64,000 nucleotides of DNA from Aquicoccus sp. G2-2 (lineage in GTDB: Bacteria; Pseudomonadota; Alphaproteobacteria; Rhodobacterales; Rhodobacteraceae). The stretch lies in the NCBI RefSeq assembly GCF_034555965.1, contig NZ_JAYDCK010000003.1, positions 1,922,001-1,986,000 of the forward strand. The letters run 5' to 3'. Both the position numbers and the translations under genes were made by a program. Below the pieces are notes generated by a model. The model was not told where the DNA came from. It worked only from the letters and a program-made list of their open reading frames with translations, and did not search any database. Shown piece after piece: positions 26,590 through 35,282 of the stretch; within the stretch, counting starts at the first letter, position 1; the number at the start of each line of letters is the position of its first letter.

Positions 26590-28697
26590 TCAAACCCCGA
26601 ACCCGCTCCACGGGATGAAGCGCACCAAATCGCCCGGCTTTATCTGCGCCTCTCCATCAGGCAGTTCCACCAACCCTTCGGCCCAGCTCAACCCGCTGAT
26701 CCGCCCCGACCCTTCGGAGGTGAACACCTCCGCGCGCCCGCCGCGCATCCGGGCGCGCAAGTATTCCCGCCGCCCCGGTTTCTTGCGCTTGGTAAACGCG
26801 GCTGGCACGTCAAAGCCTTGCGGTTCGCGCCAGCGGCGCCCAGCCAGCAAGCCCAGCGCGGGCAACCCGAACACACAGGCCGTCACCATCGCCGCCACCG
26901 GATTGCCCGGCAGGCCAAACACAGGCGTGCCGTTCCACAATCCCAACGCCAATGGCCGCCCCGGCTTGAGGGCGATCCGCCACAGCGCCATTGCCCCGGC
27001 CTGTTGCAAAAGCGCCGATACGTGGTCCTCATCGCCCGCCGATGCCCCGCCGGAGGTGAAAATCGCATCCGCCTGCGCCGCCGCTTCATCAAGCCGGGCG
27101 CGCAGCTCGGGGCGCATATCGCGCACCCGGCCCATATCCACCGGCACATGGCCCGCCCGCGCGATCAGGTTCAGCAGCATCGGCCGGTTGGCATCGAAAA
27201 TCTGCCCCGGAGCCGCTTCCTCTCCTGCCTCAACCAACTCGTCCCCGGTGGAAAGCACCGCCACCCGCAGGGGGCGCGCACCTCAAGCCGCGCCACGCCC
27301 ACCGCCGCACAAAGCGCCAGATCGGCGGGAGTCACCACCCGCCCCTGCGGCAATATCTCGGCCCCCGCGCGCACATCTTCACCCGCGCGGCGGGTGTTGG
27401 CTCCTGCGCGCACACCGCCGCGAAAGGCAATCTCCCCCGCGCCAAGCTCAACATCTTCCTGCAAGACAACCGTATCCACCCCATCAGGCAGCGCCGCCCC
27501 GGTCAGCACCCGTATCGCATGGCCCGGCGGCACATCGCCGTCAAACCGAAGCCCTGCCGCCGCGCGCCCCGCCACCAGCGGCAGCACCGGATCACCCTTG
27601 GGCAACGATGCATGGGCAAAGCCATAACCATCGACCGCCGTGTTGGGCAGCGGCGGGTTGTCCCGCGCGGCCAATACAGGCGCTGCCAACACCCGACCCA
27701 GCGCATCGCCCAGCCGAAGTGTCTCCACGCCCGTGACCGGCCCCAGCCGCGCCTTGAGCAGCGCGAGTGCGTCTTCCACCGGCGCCCACTCCACCCCGCG
27801 CGGCAGCGCAAAGCAGTCATCCCTGAGTGGCGGCGGGCGTGGCCGTCCAGCGCGCTGCGCCGCCTCGGCCAAAACGCCCTCTTCGCCCAGCCCGAGAATC
27901 CAGCCCTCTTCCACCGCCTCGGGCGCATCGACCTCCAACAGCCGCACCAGATCATCCGGGGCCAGCGCGGCCACCGCGGCAGCCAGCACCCGCACCTGTG
28001 CCGCGTCCCTGACCTCCGCTTCGCGCTCTGCTGCGGCCACCGCCTCGCGGATCAATGATGGCCATATCTCCACCAGCGCCAGCGACTTGCCCTCCAGCGG
28101 CTCAAACGGCCAAACCGCCGCATCAAACCGCGCCCGCAGCCGCCACAGCACCGGCAGCCCCATCATCACCTGCCCGCCAACCGATCCGGCACCCGCCATC
28201 TGCCAGCACGAAAAGGCACCTGTCGCGCGCCGCTCGGCCTCACGCCACTCGGGCAAGGCGGTACAATCGCGCGCACTCCCCTTGCGTGGAAGATCCGCAA
28301 TATCGCGGCCAAGCCCGTTACCCCAAAACGGCCCCGTTCCCGCAAACAGCCGGTTGATCTCCCCGGCCACATCAAAGCGGTTATTGGCCTTGGGCGTGTC
28401 CTCAATGCGCGCAGCAAACCACTGCCAGAGCGCCAAAGGATCGGCCCGCCCGGTCAGCGCAGCCGCAAACCCCGTGGGATAACCGAACGGAAAATCGAAC
28501 CCGGCCAGCACCCGCCGCCCAGCGTCGATCTCCTCAGCAATTCGCGCCGCTAACCAAGCTTCCGCCACTTGCCGGTTGCGCAGGTAAACCGGCGCTTCGC
28601 CCGCCACGCAGGCCCAGATCGCATCCTTTTTCGGGCTGGCCCCGCGATCATTCCCGCCCGACCAATCCACCATCAGGAACGTGTCGAACTTAGCCAT
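26590..28697 (-). CDS. moeA: MoeA molybdopterin molybdenumtransferase fused to an N-terminal DUF429-like domain (one frame break)
   Basis: About 702 aa after repair, well above the usual 400 for MoeA. Residues 1 to about 310 form an extra domain with MVDWSGG (Asp11) and GFDFPFGYP (Asp68), resembling the RNase-H-like DUF429 fold; its role is unknown. The C-terminal MoeA part shows PNTAVDGYGFA, GDVPPGHAIRVLTGA and, after the break, VLSTGDELVE, SGGASAGDEDH and PGNPVA. The frame is lost in the G run at 27270-27274; one more G gives VRAPLRVAVLSTGDEL. MoeA inserts molybdate into adenylylated molybdopterin. The gene overlaps mobB by 8 bases in the operon fdhD-mobA-mobB-moeA. Confidence 0.88.
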
Positions 28698-29187
28698 CAA
28701 GCCCAACCTCGCGCCGGATGAAACCGGCAATCGCGCTTGTGTCGTCAAGATCGAATACCGGTCTGTCCAACTCAAGCGGCACATCGCTTGCCACCGCATG
28801 CACGCTCGGGTCATCGGGCGCGATAAGCGGCTTGCCCGCCGCGCCGCGATGCGCTTCTACCTTCGGATGCGGCGCGCGCTTGAAGCCCTCCACCAGCACC
28901 AGATCACAAGGGTCGAGCCGGGCCAGCAACGCCTCCAGCGGCGGCTCCGCGTCGTCGCGCAACTCACTCATCAGCGCCCAGCGCCGGGCCGAGGCAAGCA
29001 GAACCTGCGCCGCCCCCGCCTCCCGGTGGCGGTAACTGTCCCGCCCCGGCTGATCCACATCGAACGCATGATGCGCGTGTTTCACCGTCGAAACCCGCAG
29101 GCCCGCGGCGGTGAAATGCGCCACCAGCCGCTCCATCAAGCCGGTTTTGCCATTGTTCTTCCAGCCGGTCACACCGTAAAGCTTCAT
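28690..29187 (-). CDS. mobB: Molybdopterin-guanine dinucleotide biosynthesis protein B
   Basis: 165 aa. P-loop GWKNNGKTGLMERLV at the N-terminus, the HHAFDVDQPGRDSYRHREAGA segment and LVLVEGFKR, all typical of MobB. This GTP-binding protein assists MobA in attaching GMP to molybdopterin, giving the bis-MGD cofactor of formate dehydrogenase and DMSO-reductase-type enzymes. Start overlaps the mobA stop (ATGA) and its end overlaps the moeA start, so the operon is tightly coupled. Confidence 0.93.
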   Translation of the reverse strand: MKLYGVTGWKNNGKTGLMERLVAHFTAAGLRVSTVKHAHHAFDVDQPGRDSYRHREAGAAQVLLASARRWALMSELRDDAEPPLEALLARLDPCDLVLVEGFKRAPHPKVEAHRGAAGKPLIAPDDPSVHAVASDVPLELDRPVFDLDDTSAIAGFIRREVGLDG

Positions 29188-29834
29188 GCCCGCCGCTCCA
29201 GCATCGCTTGTGCTTGGCGCAAATCGTCCGGCGTATTGACGTTGAAGAACGGGTCAATCGCACCCGTCTCGAACAGCGCTTCGCGCCCGTCATGCGCCTC
29301 GCTCCATTGCACCACCTTGCGCAAGCCCCCCGCCAGTGCCGCGCGCAGATCGTCGCGCAGCGCCACCGGCCAAAGCCCGAAGGTGGGATGCCGGATCAGG
29401 CCAGAGCGGGACTTTGATTTCGTTTGCATGTCTTCATCGCGCGGCGTCGCAGCCAACACCAACGGGTGCGCCATACCCGCACCCGCGCATTGCAGGCGCG
29501 TCACCAGATCGCGCGGGAAAAACGGCGTGTCGCCCGCAACGCTCACCACCGCCTCCGCGCCTTGATCGGCGGCCCAGTCCAGCCCCGCCAGCACTCCGGC
29601 AAGTGGGCCGGGATGGCCTGCGATGCTATCAGGCAGAACCGAAAGGCCAAACTCCGAAAACCGCGCCGGATCGCCATTGGCGTTAAGCGCCAGCCCAGCC
29701 ACCTGCGGTGCCAATCGGTCGATCACATGCCCCAGTAGCGGACGCTCTCCCAGCGCCAACAGCGCCTTGTCACCGCCCCCCATCCGCGTGGCAAGCCCAC
29801 CGGCGAGGATAACACCCAATACCCGGCCCATCAT
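29184..29834 (-). CDS. mobA: Molybdenum cofactor guanylyltransferase
   Basis: 216 aa. Nucleotidyltransferase fold opening VILAGGLATRMGGGDKALLALGERPLL, with DSIAGHPGPLAGVLAGLDWA and the metal site SVAGDTPFFP, then the late FFNVNTPDDL. MobA transfers GMP from GTP to molybdopterin. The start overlaps the fdhD stop (ATGATG) once the fdhD frame is repaired, which itself supports the repair. Confidence 0.94.
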   Translation of the reverse strand: MMGRVLGVILAGGLATRMGGGDKALLALGERPLLGHVIDRLAPQVAGLALNANGDPARFSEFGLSVLPDSIAGHPGPLAGVLAGLDWAADQGAEAVVSVAGDTPFFPRDLVTRLQCAGAGMAHPLVLAATPRDEDMQTKSKSRSGLIRHPTFGLWPVALRDDLRAALAGGLRKVVQWSEAHDGREALFETGAIDPFFNVNTPDDLRQAQAMLERRA

Positions 29835-30717
29835 GCTTCCTGCGCGCCCTTACGCGCGTGCTTCGCCGCCTCTTCCGGCACCTGCGCCAGATCGGCATCG
29901 CGGATCAGCCGTTCCTCCCCCGCAAGGCAGACAAACCGCCGCCCGCGTAGCCGCCCGATCAGCGTGAGGCCCACCTGCTGCGCAATCTCCACCCCCAAGC
30001 GGTAAAGCCCGAGCGCGACGCCAGCGCCGGTATCCCCATCAGTGCGGTCTTGATCACCATCTCCGAGGTCAGCCGCCCGGTGGTGTAAAGCAGCTTGTCG
30101 CCCGCGTCTTCGCCTTGCGCAAACATCCAGCCCGCGATTTTGTCCACCGCGTTATGGCGACCGACATCTTCCATATAAACCAATGGCTTGTCGCCCCGGC
30201 ACAGCACCGTCCCGTGAATCGCTCCAGCATCGAGATAAAGCGACGGCGTCCGGTTGATCTGATGCGCCAGCGCGTAAAGCGCAGAGGTTTTCACCGGCGT
30301 CGCAGGCAGGCGCACCTTGTCGAGCCCCTCCATCATATCGCCAAACACCGTGCCCACAGCACAACCTGATGTGCGGGTCTTGCGCTTGAGCTTGTCTTCA
30401 TAGCTGGTCTCGGTCCCGGTGCGCACGACCACGGTTTCCAACTCTTCGTCGTAATCCACCCCCGTCACCACCTCATCCGCGCTCAGCATCCCCTGATTGC
30501 GCAGAAACCCCAGCGCAAGATAATCCGGGTAGTCCCCGATCGTCATCGCGGTGACGATTTCCTGACTGTTGAGGTAGATGGTCAGCGGTCGTTCCTCGAC
30601 CACGCGCGCCTCAACCGGGTTGCCTTCATGATCCACCCCGCGCACCGCGCGGGTCAACCGTGGCGCACCGGGATCAGGTGCGATCAAATAACTCGAAGTG
30701 ACGCTGCGGGTGGCCAA
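29831..30717 (-). CDS. fdhD: Formate dehydrogenase accessory sulfurtransferase FdhD (one frame break)
   Basis: About 295 aa after repair. Contains the FdhD core: PLTIYLNSQEIVTAMTIGD, the GCA sulfur-transfer loop (TSGCAVG), EDVGRHNAVDKIAGW and GIPALASRSGFTAWG. The frame is lost in the C run at 29992-29996; one added base gives AWGVEIAQQVGLTLIGR and runs to a stop overlapping mobA. The start is TTG 30717: an in-frame TGA lies four codons upstream and AGGG sits six bases ahead, so no ATG is available. FdhD delivers sulfur to the Mo-bis-MGD of formate dehydrogenase; no fdh structural genes are in the window. Confidence 0.9.
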
Positions 30718-30777
30718 TTGAAACCCTCATCCAATACGTGTAGCGATTGGTAACTTTGGCTAACCTAAGGCGATGCA

Positions 30778-31499
30778 ATGCAGGCTGCCACTCCAAAATC
30801 TGCCTTCTGGATGGGTGTGCGTGCGGCAGCCCCTTCATCTTGGTAATTGTGCCCTTTGCAGCCCTCTTCGGCGTGGTGGCCACAGAAGCCGGGTTGAGCA
30901 TTCTGGAAACCTTTGTCTTTTCCTTCACCGTTGTCGCAGGCGCCGCGCAGTTCACCGCGCTACAATTGGCAAGCGACCATGTGCCCACGGCAATCGTGCT
31001 GATCTCGGCACTGGCGGTCAACCTCCGGCTGGCAATGTATTCCGCAGCACTGACCCCGCATCTCGGTCAGGCTTCACTCTGGCAACGGATTGTCGTGGCC
31101 TACCTGACGGTGGATCAATCCTTCGCCTGCTCCGTTTCGGCCTATGAACAAAACCCCGGCTGGTCGCTGCGACAAAAGCTCGCTTTCTTCTTCGGCAGTT
31201 GCGCCCCGATCATGCCACTCTGGCTGGCCGCTACGCTGGTGGGCGCGCTTCTGGGCCGCAATATCCCGCCCGAATTTGCGCTCGATTTCGCGGTGCCCAT
31301 CACCTTTCTCGCCATCATCGGCCCGATGCTGCGCACCCGCGCGCATATCATCGCCGCCCTTGTCGCTGTGGTCGTGGCGCTGTGCGCGGCGTGGCTACCT
31401 TATAACCTCGGTCTGCTGGTCGCCGGGCTGGCCGCCATGATGGCCGGTGCCGAGGTCGAACGCCGAACCGAGCGCGGCTTGCTCAGAGATGCGCAATGA
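30778..31499 (+). CDS. azlC: AzlC family branched-chain amino acid exporter, large subunit (one frame break)
   Basis: About 240 aa after repair. Start ATG 30778 gives MQAATPKSAFWMGVRAAAP; the frame is lost at the C run 30830-30833 and one more C continues as PFILVIVPFAALFGVVATEAG, the AzlC signature. The remaining chain has about seven membrane helices with the AAQFTALQL and SVNLRL-like (AVNLRLAMYSAAL) blocks. AzlC pairs with AzlD to export branched-chain amino acids or their analogues; the partner gene follows with a 4-base overlap. Confidence 0.87.
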
Positions 31500-31822
31500 T
31501 CGACAAACCCGCGCTTTACATCATCATCGCCGGGTTGGCACTCGGCAGTTTCGGGCTGCGCTTCGTGTTTCTCGGGTTGATCGGCAACCGCCCGATGCCG
31601 CCTTGGGTGCTGCGCCACCTGCGCTATACCGCCGTGGCGCTGATCCCGGCGCTGGTCGCCCCGATGGTGGCCTGGCCCGCAGTAACCGGCGGCACCCCCG
31701 ATCCGGCGCGTCTGGCCTCTGCCATGGTCACGCTCGCGGTTGGCGTTTATTTTCGCAACGTGCTTGGCGCGATCATCGCCGGTGGCGTCACGCTCTACGG
31801 GCTGCTTTATCTGGTGGGGTAG
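31496..31822 (+). CDS. azlD: AzlD family branched-chain amino acid transport protein, small subunit
   Basis: 108 aa, three to four membrane helices, with the family pattern LRFVFLGLIGNRPMPPWVLRHLRYTAVALIPAL. Translation start overlaps the azlC stop (ATGA). It forms the exporter together with AzlC. A convergent lipoprotein gene ends 22 bases downstream. Confidence 0.9.
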   Translation: MIDKPALYIIIAGLALGSFGLRFVFLGLIGNRPMPPWVLRHLRYTAVALIPALVAPMVAWPAVTGGTPDPARLASAMVTLAVGVYFRNVLGAIIAGGVTLYGLLYLVG

Positions 31823-31844
31823 GCCAACAGTCGAAGCCGTCGGC

Positions 31845-32510
31845 TCAATTCGCCTTTTTCGCCGCCGCCTGCCGCTTGGCTAGGGTCTTGCCCCGCTTGG
31901 TCGCGGCAAAACGCGCCGGGTCCCAATGGTCAAGCGCGTGCGAGTTATCATCGCTGTCATATTCATGCAGCACCCGCCTGCTCACCCCCGGCAACTTGGC
32001 AAATTCTTTTTCAAGCTTCACCGGATACATCGTCGTGCGGATACCCTCGAAACCGGGCAATTGCTGCAGGATATGTGCCGTCGAATTGGCACAGAACGCA
32101 TTCGGCACCGCGCCGTAATTCTGCGCCAGCCTGAACGCCTGCTCGGCGACTTCCGGGCTCACGTCCTTCTCCTGAATCACCACATGCCAAGTCTCGCGCG
32201 CATGATAACGCGTATAGGCATCCACCATCGCGGGCGTGGCCCCATAAAGCAGGTCATTGCGCTCGGGGATCGAATCGACATGGAAGCTCCCCGACGGGTC
32301 CCAGATCACCCGCTGCGACGCGTTAATCATCAACGAGCTGTGCCCGCCCGCGCCGGTCTCATTGCTGATCATGGTAAAAAGCGTCAATCTTGTCGGGCCG
32401 GGATAGTGATAAGCCGCCGCCTTGACCGCCGAATCAGGCGCCCAAACCGGATCGGCGGCGCATCCCGCAAGAGCAACAACCGCCGCGAGCGCGAGAAATA
32501 CTTTCCGCAT
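31845..32510 (-). CDS. Lipoprotein, possible permuted NlpC/P60-like fold
   Basis: 221 aa from ATG 32510. Lipobox VALAGC with Cys17. The middle has AGGHSSLMI (His) followed about 80-90 residues later by AFCANSTAHIL (Cys), the order His-then-Cys found in circularly permuted papain-like domains such as the YiiX/LRAT group. This would make it a peptidase, amidase or acyltransferase acting in the periplasm, but the assignment rests on two short motifs. The tail is Lys/Ala-rich. No operon partner is evident. Confidence 0.7.
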   Translation of the reverse strand: MRKVFLALAAVVALAGCAADPVWAPDSAVKAAAYHYPGPTRLTLFTMISNETGAGGHSSLMINASQRVIWDPSGSFHVDSIPERNDLLYGATPAMVDAYTRYHARETWHVVIQEKDVSPEVAEQAFRLAQNYGAVPNAFCANSTAHILQQLPGFEGIRTTMYPVKLEKEFAKLPGVSRRVLHEYDSDDNSHALDHWDPARFAATKRGKTLAKRQAAAKKAN

Positions 32511-32582
32511 CACCTGCTTCCCCAAACCATACCTGAACGCCTGTCAGACATCCGATGCCAAACGAGCACCAGACACCGCAAA

Positions 32583-32717
32583 TCAACCACCGACCGCAGC
32601 CGTGAACAACAGCATTACAATAATCACGATACTCGAACGGACCGCGAATTTTATAAACCCATCGAACGTCTGTTCCTGAACCGAAATGTCCATATTACCA
32701 TGCTTGTGCTCGGCCAT
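32583..32717 (-). CDS. aa3-type cytochrome c oxidase subunit IV
   Basis: 44 aa from ATG 32717 (MAEHKHGNMDISVQEQTF...). One membrane helix at the C-terminus and the short polar N-terminus ending QTFDGFIKF match the bacterial subunit IV (PF07835) of the Rhodobacter/Paracoccus aa3 oxidase. The frame could start further upstream, but homologues begin at this Met. The protein is a small single-helix subunit of the terminal oxidase; the other oxidase genes are not in the window. Confidence 0.85.
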   Translation of the reverse strand: MAEHKHGNMDISVQEQTFDGFIKFAVRSSIVIIVMLLFTAAVGG

Positions 32718-32812
32718 GCCTGCGCTCCTGACTAACTGATCTTCGGGTTCAATACTGCATTTGCGCAGGGCTGTCACCACCTGACACACCGCATTTACAC
32801 GCCCTTTCGCGG

Positions 32813-33310
32813 TCAGCTTTCTGCGGGCTTGGCGCGCACATCCGCGGCGTCTTTGTCAAGGTCTTCCACCAGCCGGAATCCGATCCGGTTGGGCTTTTCG
32901 CTGTCCACCTCTTTTGGCAGCGCCCGCAGCACCACCGAAAGCTGGGTCACATGCTGAATGAGTTGGGTTTTGGTCCCGGCCCCGTCACTGCCGTAAAAGG
33001 TCACGATATCCGGGTCGAAAAAGCCCATTCCCTCAATCCGGATCACCCCCGCTTCGCTGCCGGTGAAGCCCATGGCAACCTCATGTTCATTGTCGAGCGT
33101 CTCTTCGAAATTGTGGATATAAAGGATCAGCCGCTCATAAGCCCATTCCGCCGGGCTTTTCTCCTCCACCGGGCGCTTGGCCACCTCCTCGGGTATTTCG
33201 GGGCAAGGTTTGGCGTCAGGGTCGGCATGAACCTCATGGCGGCGAGGCGCGAGCCCTTTCAAAACGTTGGCTTCCGCCCGTTCCGCGGCGGTTTCAATTG
33301 TGTCATCCAT
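32813..33310 (-). CDS. DUF6173 family protein
   Basis: 165 aa, soluble, no signal peptide. Conserved core: SPAEWAYERLILYIHNFEETLDNEHEVAMGF and FDPDIVTFYGSDGAGTKTQLIQHVTQLSVVLRALP, in parts, matching DUF6173. The role of the family is unknown. It lies 14 bases downstream of the Lrp-type regulator on the same strand and could be co-transcribed with it. Confidence 0.8.
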   Translation of the reverse strand: MDDTIETAAERAEANVLKGLAPRRHEVHADPDAKPCPEIPEEVAKRPVEEKSPAEWAYERLILYIHNFEETLDNEHEVAMGFTGSEAGVIRIEGMGFFDPDIVTFYGSDGAGTKTQLIQHVTQLSVVLRALPKEVDSEKPNRIGFRLVEDLDKDAADVRAKPAES

Positions 33311-33324
33311 GGCTCGCTCCTCGA

Positions 33325-33786
33325 CTATAATGGCAGTGCAGTGGTTTCCTTGATCTCCTCCATAACGAAACTCGCCGAGATATCCGAGACCGAAACCCGT
33401 GCAATCAAGCGTTTGTAAAACGCATCATATTGCGGCATGTCCGCCACCCGAACCCGCAACAGATAGTCCAACTCGCCAGTCATCCGATACGCCCCGACCA
33501 CTTCGGGAAGCGCGCGCAAGGTTTTCTGAAATCCCTCCATCCACGCCGCTTCATGCCGCGATGTGCGCACCAGAATCACCACCTCAAGTGGACACCCCAC
33601 CAGCGCCGGATCAACCAAAACCACCCGCCCCCGGATCACCCCGCGCTCTTCCATCGCCTTGATCCGGCGCCAGCAAGCATTGCGCGACAGCGCCACGCGC
33701 TCGGCAATGTCATCCGCCGTCAGGCTGGCATCGCGCTGCAGGTGATGCAGGATTCTACGGTCTATATCGTCAATTTCTTTCGTCAT
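33325..33786 (-). CDS. Lrp/AsnC family transcriptional regulator
   Basis: 153 aa from ATG 33786, where homologues start (MTKEIDDIDRRILHHLQ); a second candidate ATG is at 33813. N-terminal winged HTH (LTADDIAERVALSRNACWRRIKAMEERGVI) and C-terminal RAM domain (VGAYRMTGELDYLLRVRVADM). Neither start has a clear ribosome site. Two palindromes lie exactly at and ahead of the start, so the gene is likely autoregulated. Lrp-type proteins sense amino acids; the divergent gene is a DUF6356 protein and gives no hint of the ligand. Confidence 0.92.
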   Translation of the reverse strand: MTKEIDDIDRRILHHLQRDASLTADDIAERVALSRNACWRRIKAMEERGVIRGRVVLVDPALVGCPLEVVILVRTSRHEAAWMEGFQKTLRALPEVVGAYRMTGELDYLLRVRVADMPQYDAFYKRLIARVSVSDISASFVMEEIKETTALPL

Positions 33787-33806
33787 TTTGGGATAATATC
33801 CCAAAA
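33786..33806. promoter_or_regulatory. Perfect palindrome at the Lrp start
   Basis: Arms TTTTGGGATA and TATCCCAAAA around a single central A. It overlaps the ATG at 33786 and lies inside the longer reading frame. Likely operator of the Lrp-type regulator. Confidence 0.6.
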
Positions 33807-33813
33807 AACGCAT

Positions 33814-33832
33814 CTCAAAAGGGATATTTGAG
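33814..33832. promoter_or_regulatory. Second palindrome between Lrp and the DUF6356 gene
   Basis: CTCAAA (33814-33819) and TTTGAG (33827-33832) around AGGGATA. It shares the GGGATA core with the neighbouring palindrome and lies 28 bases away from it centre to centre, close to three helical turns. Confidence 0.5.
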
Positions 33833-33891
33833 ACACGCCCTCACCCCGGTTGCGCCAAACTGTCCGCATGCAGCAAGAACAGGAGGCCCCG

Positions 33892-34137
33892 ATGACCAAC
33901 CCGACTCACAACACCGCCTTTGCGAAGGTCTTTCTCGATCATCCGGCCTCGGTCGACGAAACCTATTTCGAGCATTTTCGCTTTGCACTCGGCTTTGCGG
34001 GATTGCTTGCGCTGGCGGCATGTGCAGCCCTCATTCATGCGCTGATCCCAGCGGCGTGTCAGACCACGGCCAGCACCATCATCAAGCGGCTCTATCCTCG
34101 CGTCGCCAATCGCGGCACCGACGCGCCCGCGAAGTAA
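33892..34137 (+). CDS. DUF6356 family small membrane protein
   Basis: 81 aa from ATG 33892, preceded by AGGAGG at 33881-33886. Conserved VFLDHPASVDETYFEHFRFALGF opening, then one membrane helix (about 32-52) with ALIHALIPAACQTTAS. Matches DUF6356; function unknown. Divergent from the Lrp-type regulator with the two palindromes between them, so it may be under its control (inference). Confidence 0.8.
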   Translation: MTNPTHNTAFAKVFLDHPASVDETYFEHFRFALGFAGLLALAACAALIHALIPAACQTTASTIIKRLYPRVANRGTDAPAK

Positions 34138-34241
34138 GCCTGCCGCCGCCGCTTCCCTGACTTAAGCGTCGCTCATCCCCGATGATTCTGAAATCACACG
34201 CACCAACATGGCGCGGCGGCGGTTAATGCCCGCGCGCCCGC

Positions 34242-35282
34242 TTAAACCGCCCGCCACAGCCAAGCGCCATCGCTCGCGCGCTTCTCGCGGCTCACACGGC
34301 CCTGCACCAGCAGATGATTAAGATGCGCCACCGTCTCAACCAGCGCCAATCCGTAAATCCCTTCATCCACCCGCCGTTTGAACAGCGGCGCAAAACACTG
34401 GGCGGAAACCTTGGGCTCCCGCAGATGCTCAACCAGCCGGTCAAGCGCGTTGATGTGGTTTTCCTCCAGTTGCCGCATCCTGAGCGGCATCCCCACGAAG
34501 GGCAGCTTGTGGCCCGACAGCACCAGATGATCCTCCCGCGCCAGCTTGCCCAGCCGGGCACAGCTTTCCAACCATTCACCCAGCGGGTCGGCCTCCGGTT
34601 CCGCCGGATAAACGCCAATGTTGGGGCTGATCGAGGAAATTACCTGATCGCCCGCAATCACCAGATTGTCATCGCGACTCCATAGCGTCAGATGCTCGGG
34701 CGCATGGCCATTGCCTTCATGCACATCCCATGTCCGTCCGGCGGCGTGAAACACGTCACCCGCCTTTAGCCGGGTAAAGCCCACCGGGATCGGTGCACAG
34801 AGATCGGCAAAGTTGAACGGCCGTTCGGTCATGCGCTTGTGCAAAATCGCCTCGTCCATCCCTGCCGCGCGCCAGAAATCCACCGATTCTTTCGACGGCG
34901 CGTCTTCCTCATCCAGAATCAGCATCCGCATCATCAGGTATGCGGTGCGCGAGGTCACAAGCTCGGCCCCGCGCCCGATCAACCAGCCCGCCATGCCGAC
35001 ATGATCGGGGTGGTGATGGGTCAGCAGCACCCGCCCCACCGGCTTGCCTGCAAGCGGCCCGCCAAGCAGCGCCTCCCACAGCGCCACCGTCCGCTTCGAG
35101 TGAACGCCGGTATCCACGATGGTCCAGTGATCGCCCTCGTCAAGCGCATAGACATTGACATGATCAAGCGCCATCGGCAGCGGCAGGCGCAGCCAAAGCA
35201 CACCTTCGGCAACCTCGATGGCCTCGGCCTCGCCCGGCGGGGTTTCCCACGGCGTGCGCAATTGCATCGCTCCGTCCATCAT
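34242..35282 (-). CDS. Metallo-beta-lactamase fold hydrolase
   Basis: 346 aa. Metal motif THHHPDH in LLTHHHPDHVGMAGW, then GNGHAPEHL and VIAGDQVI, the standard MBL ligand blocks, followed by a helical C-terminal domain (about 260-346). It belongs to the glyoxalase-II/RNase-Z-like hydrolases; the substrate cannot be told. Its start (ATG 35282, a second ATG at 35267) overlaps the stop of the acyl-CoA dehydrogenase gene, so the two are coupled, perhaps for thioester handling (inference). Confidence 0.88.
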   Translation of the reverse strand: MMDGAMQLRTPWETPPGEAEAIEVAEGVLWLRLPLPMALDHVNVYALDEGDHWTIVDTGVHSKRTVALWEALLGGPLAGKPVGRVLLTHHHPDHVGMAGWLIGRGAELVTSRTAYLMMRMLILDEEDAPSKESVDFWRAAGMDEAILHKRMTERPFNFADLCAPIPVGFTRLKAGDVFHAAGRTWDVHEGNGHAPEHLTLWSRDDNLVIAGDQVISSISPNIGVYPAEPEADPLGEWLESCARLGKLAREDHLVLSGHKLPFVGMPLRMRQLEENHINALDRLVEHLREPKVSAQCFAPLFKRRVDEGIYGLALVETVAHLNHLLVQGRVSREKRASDGAWLWRAV

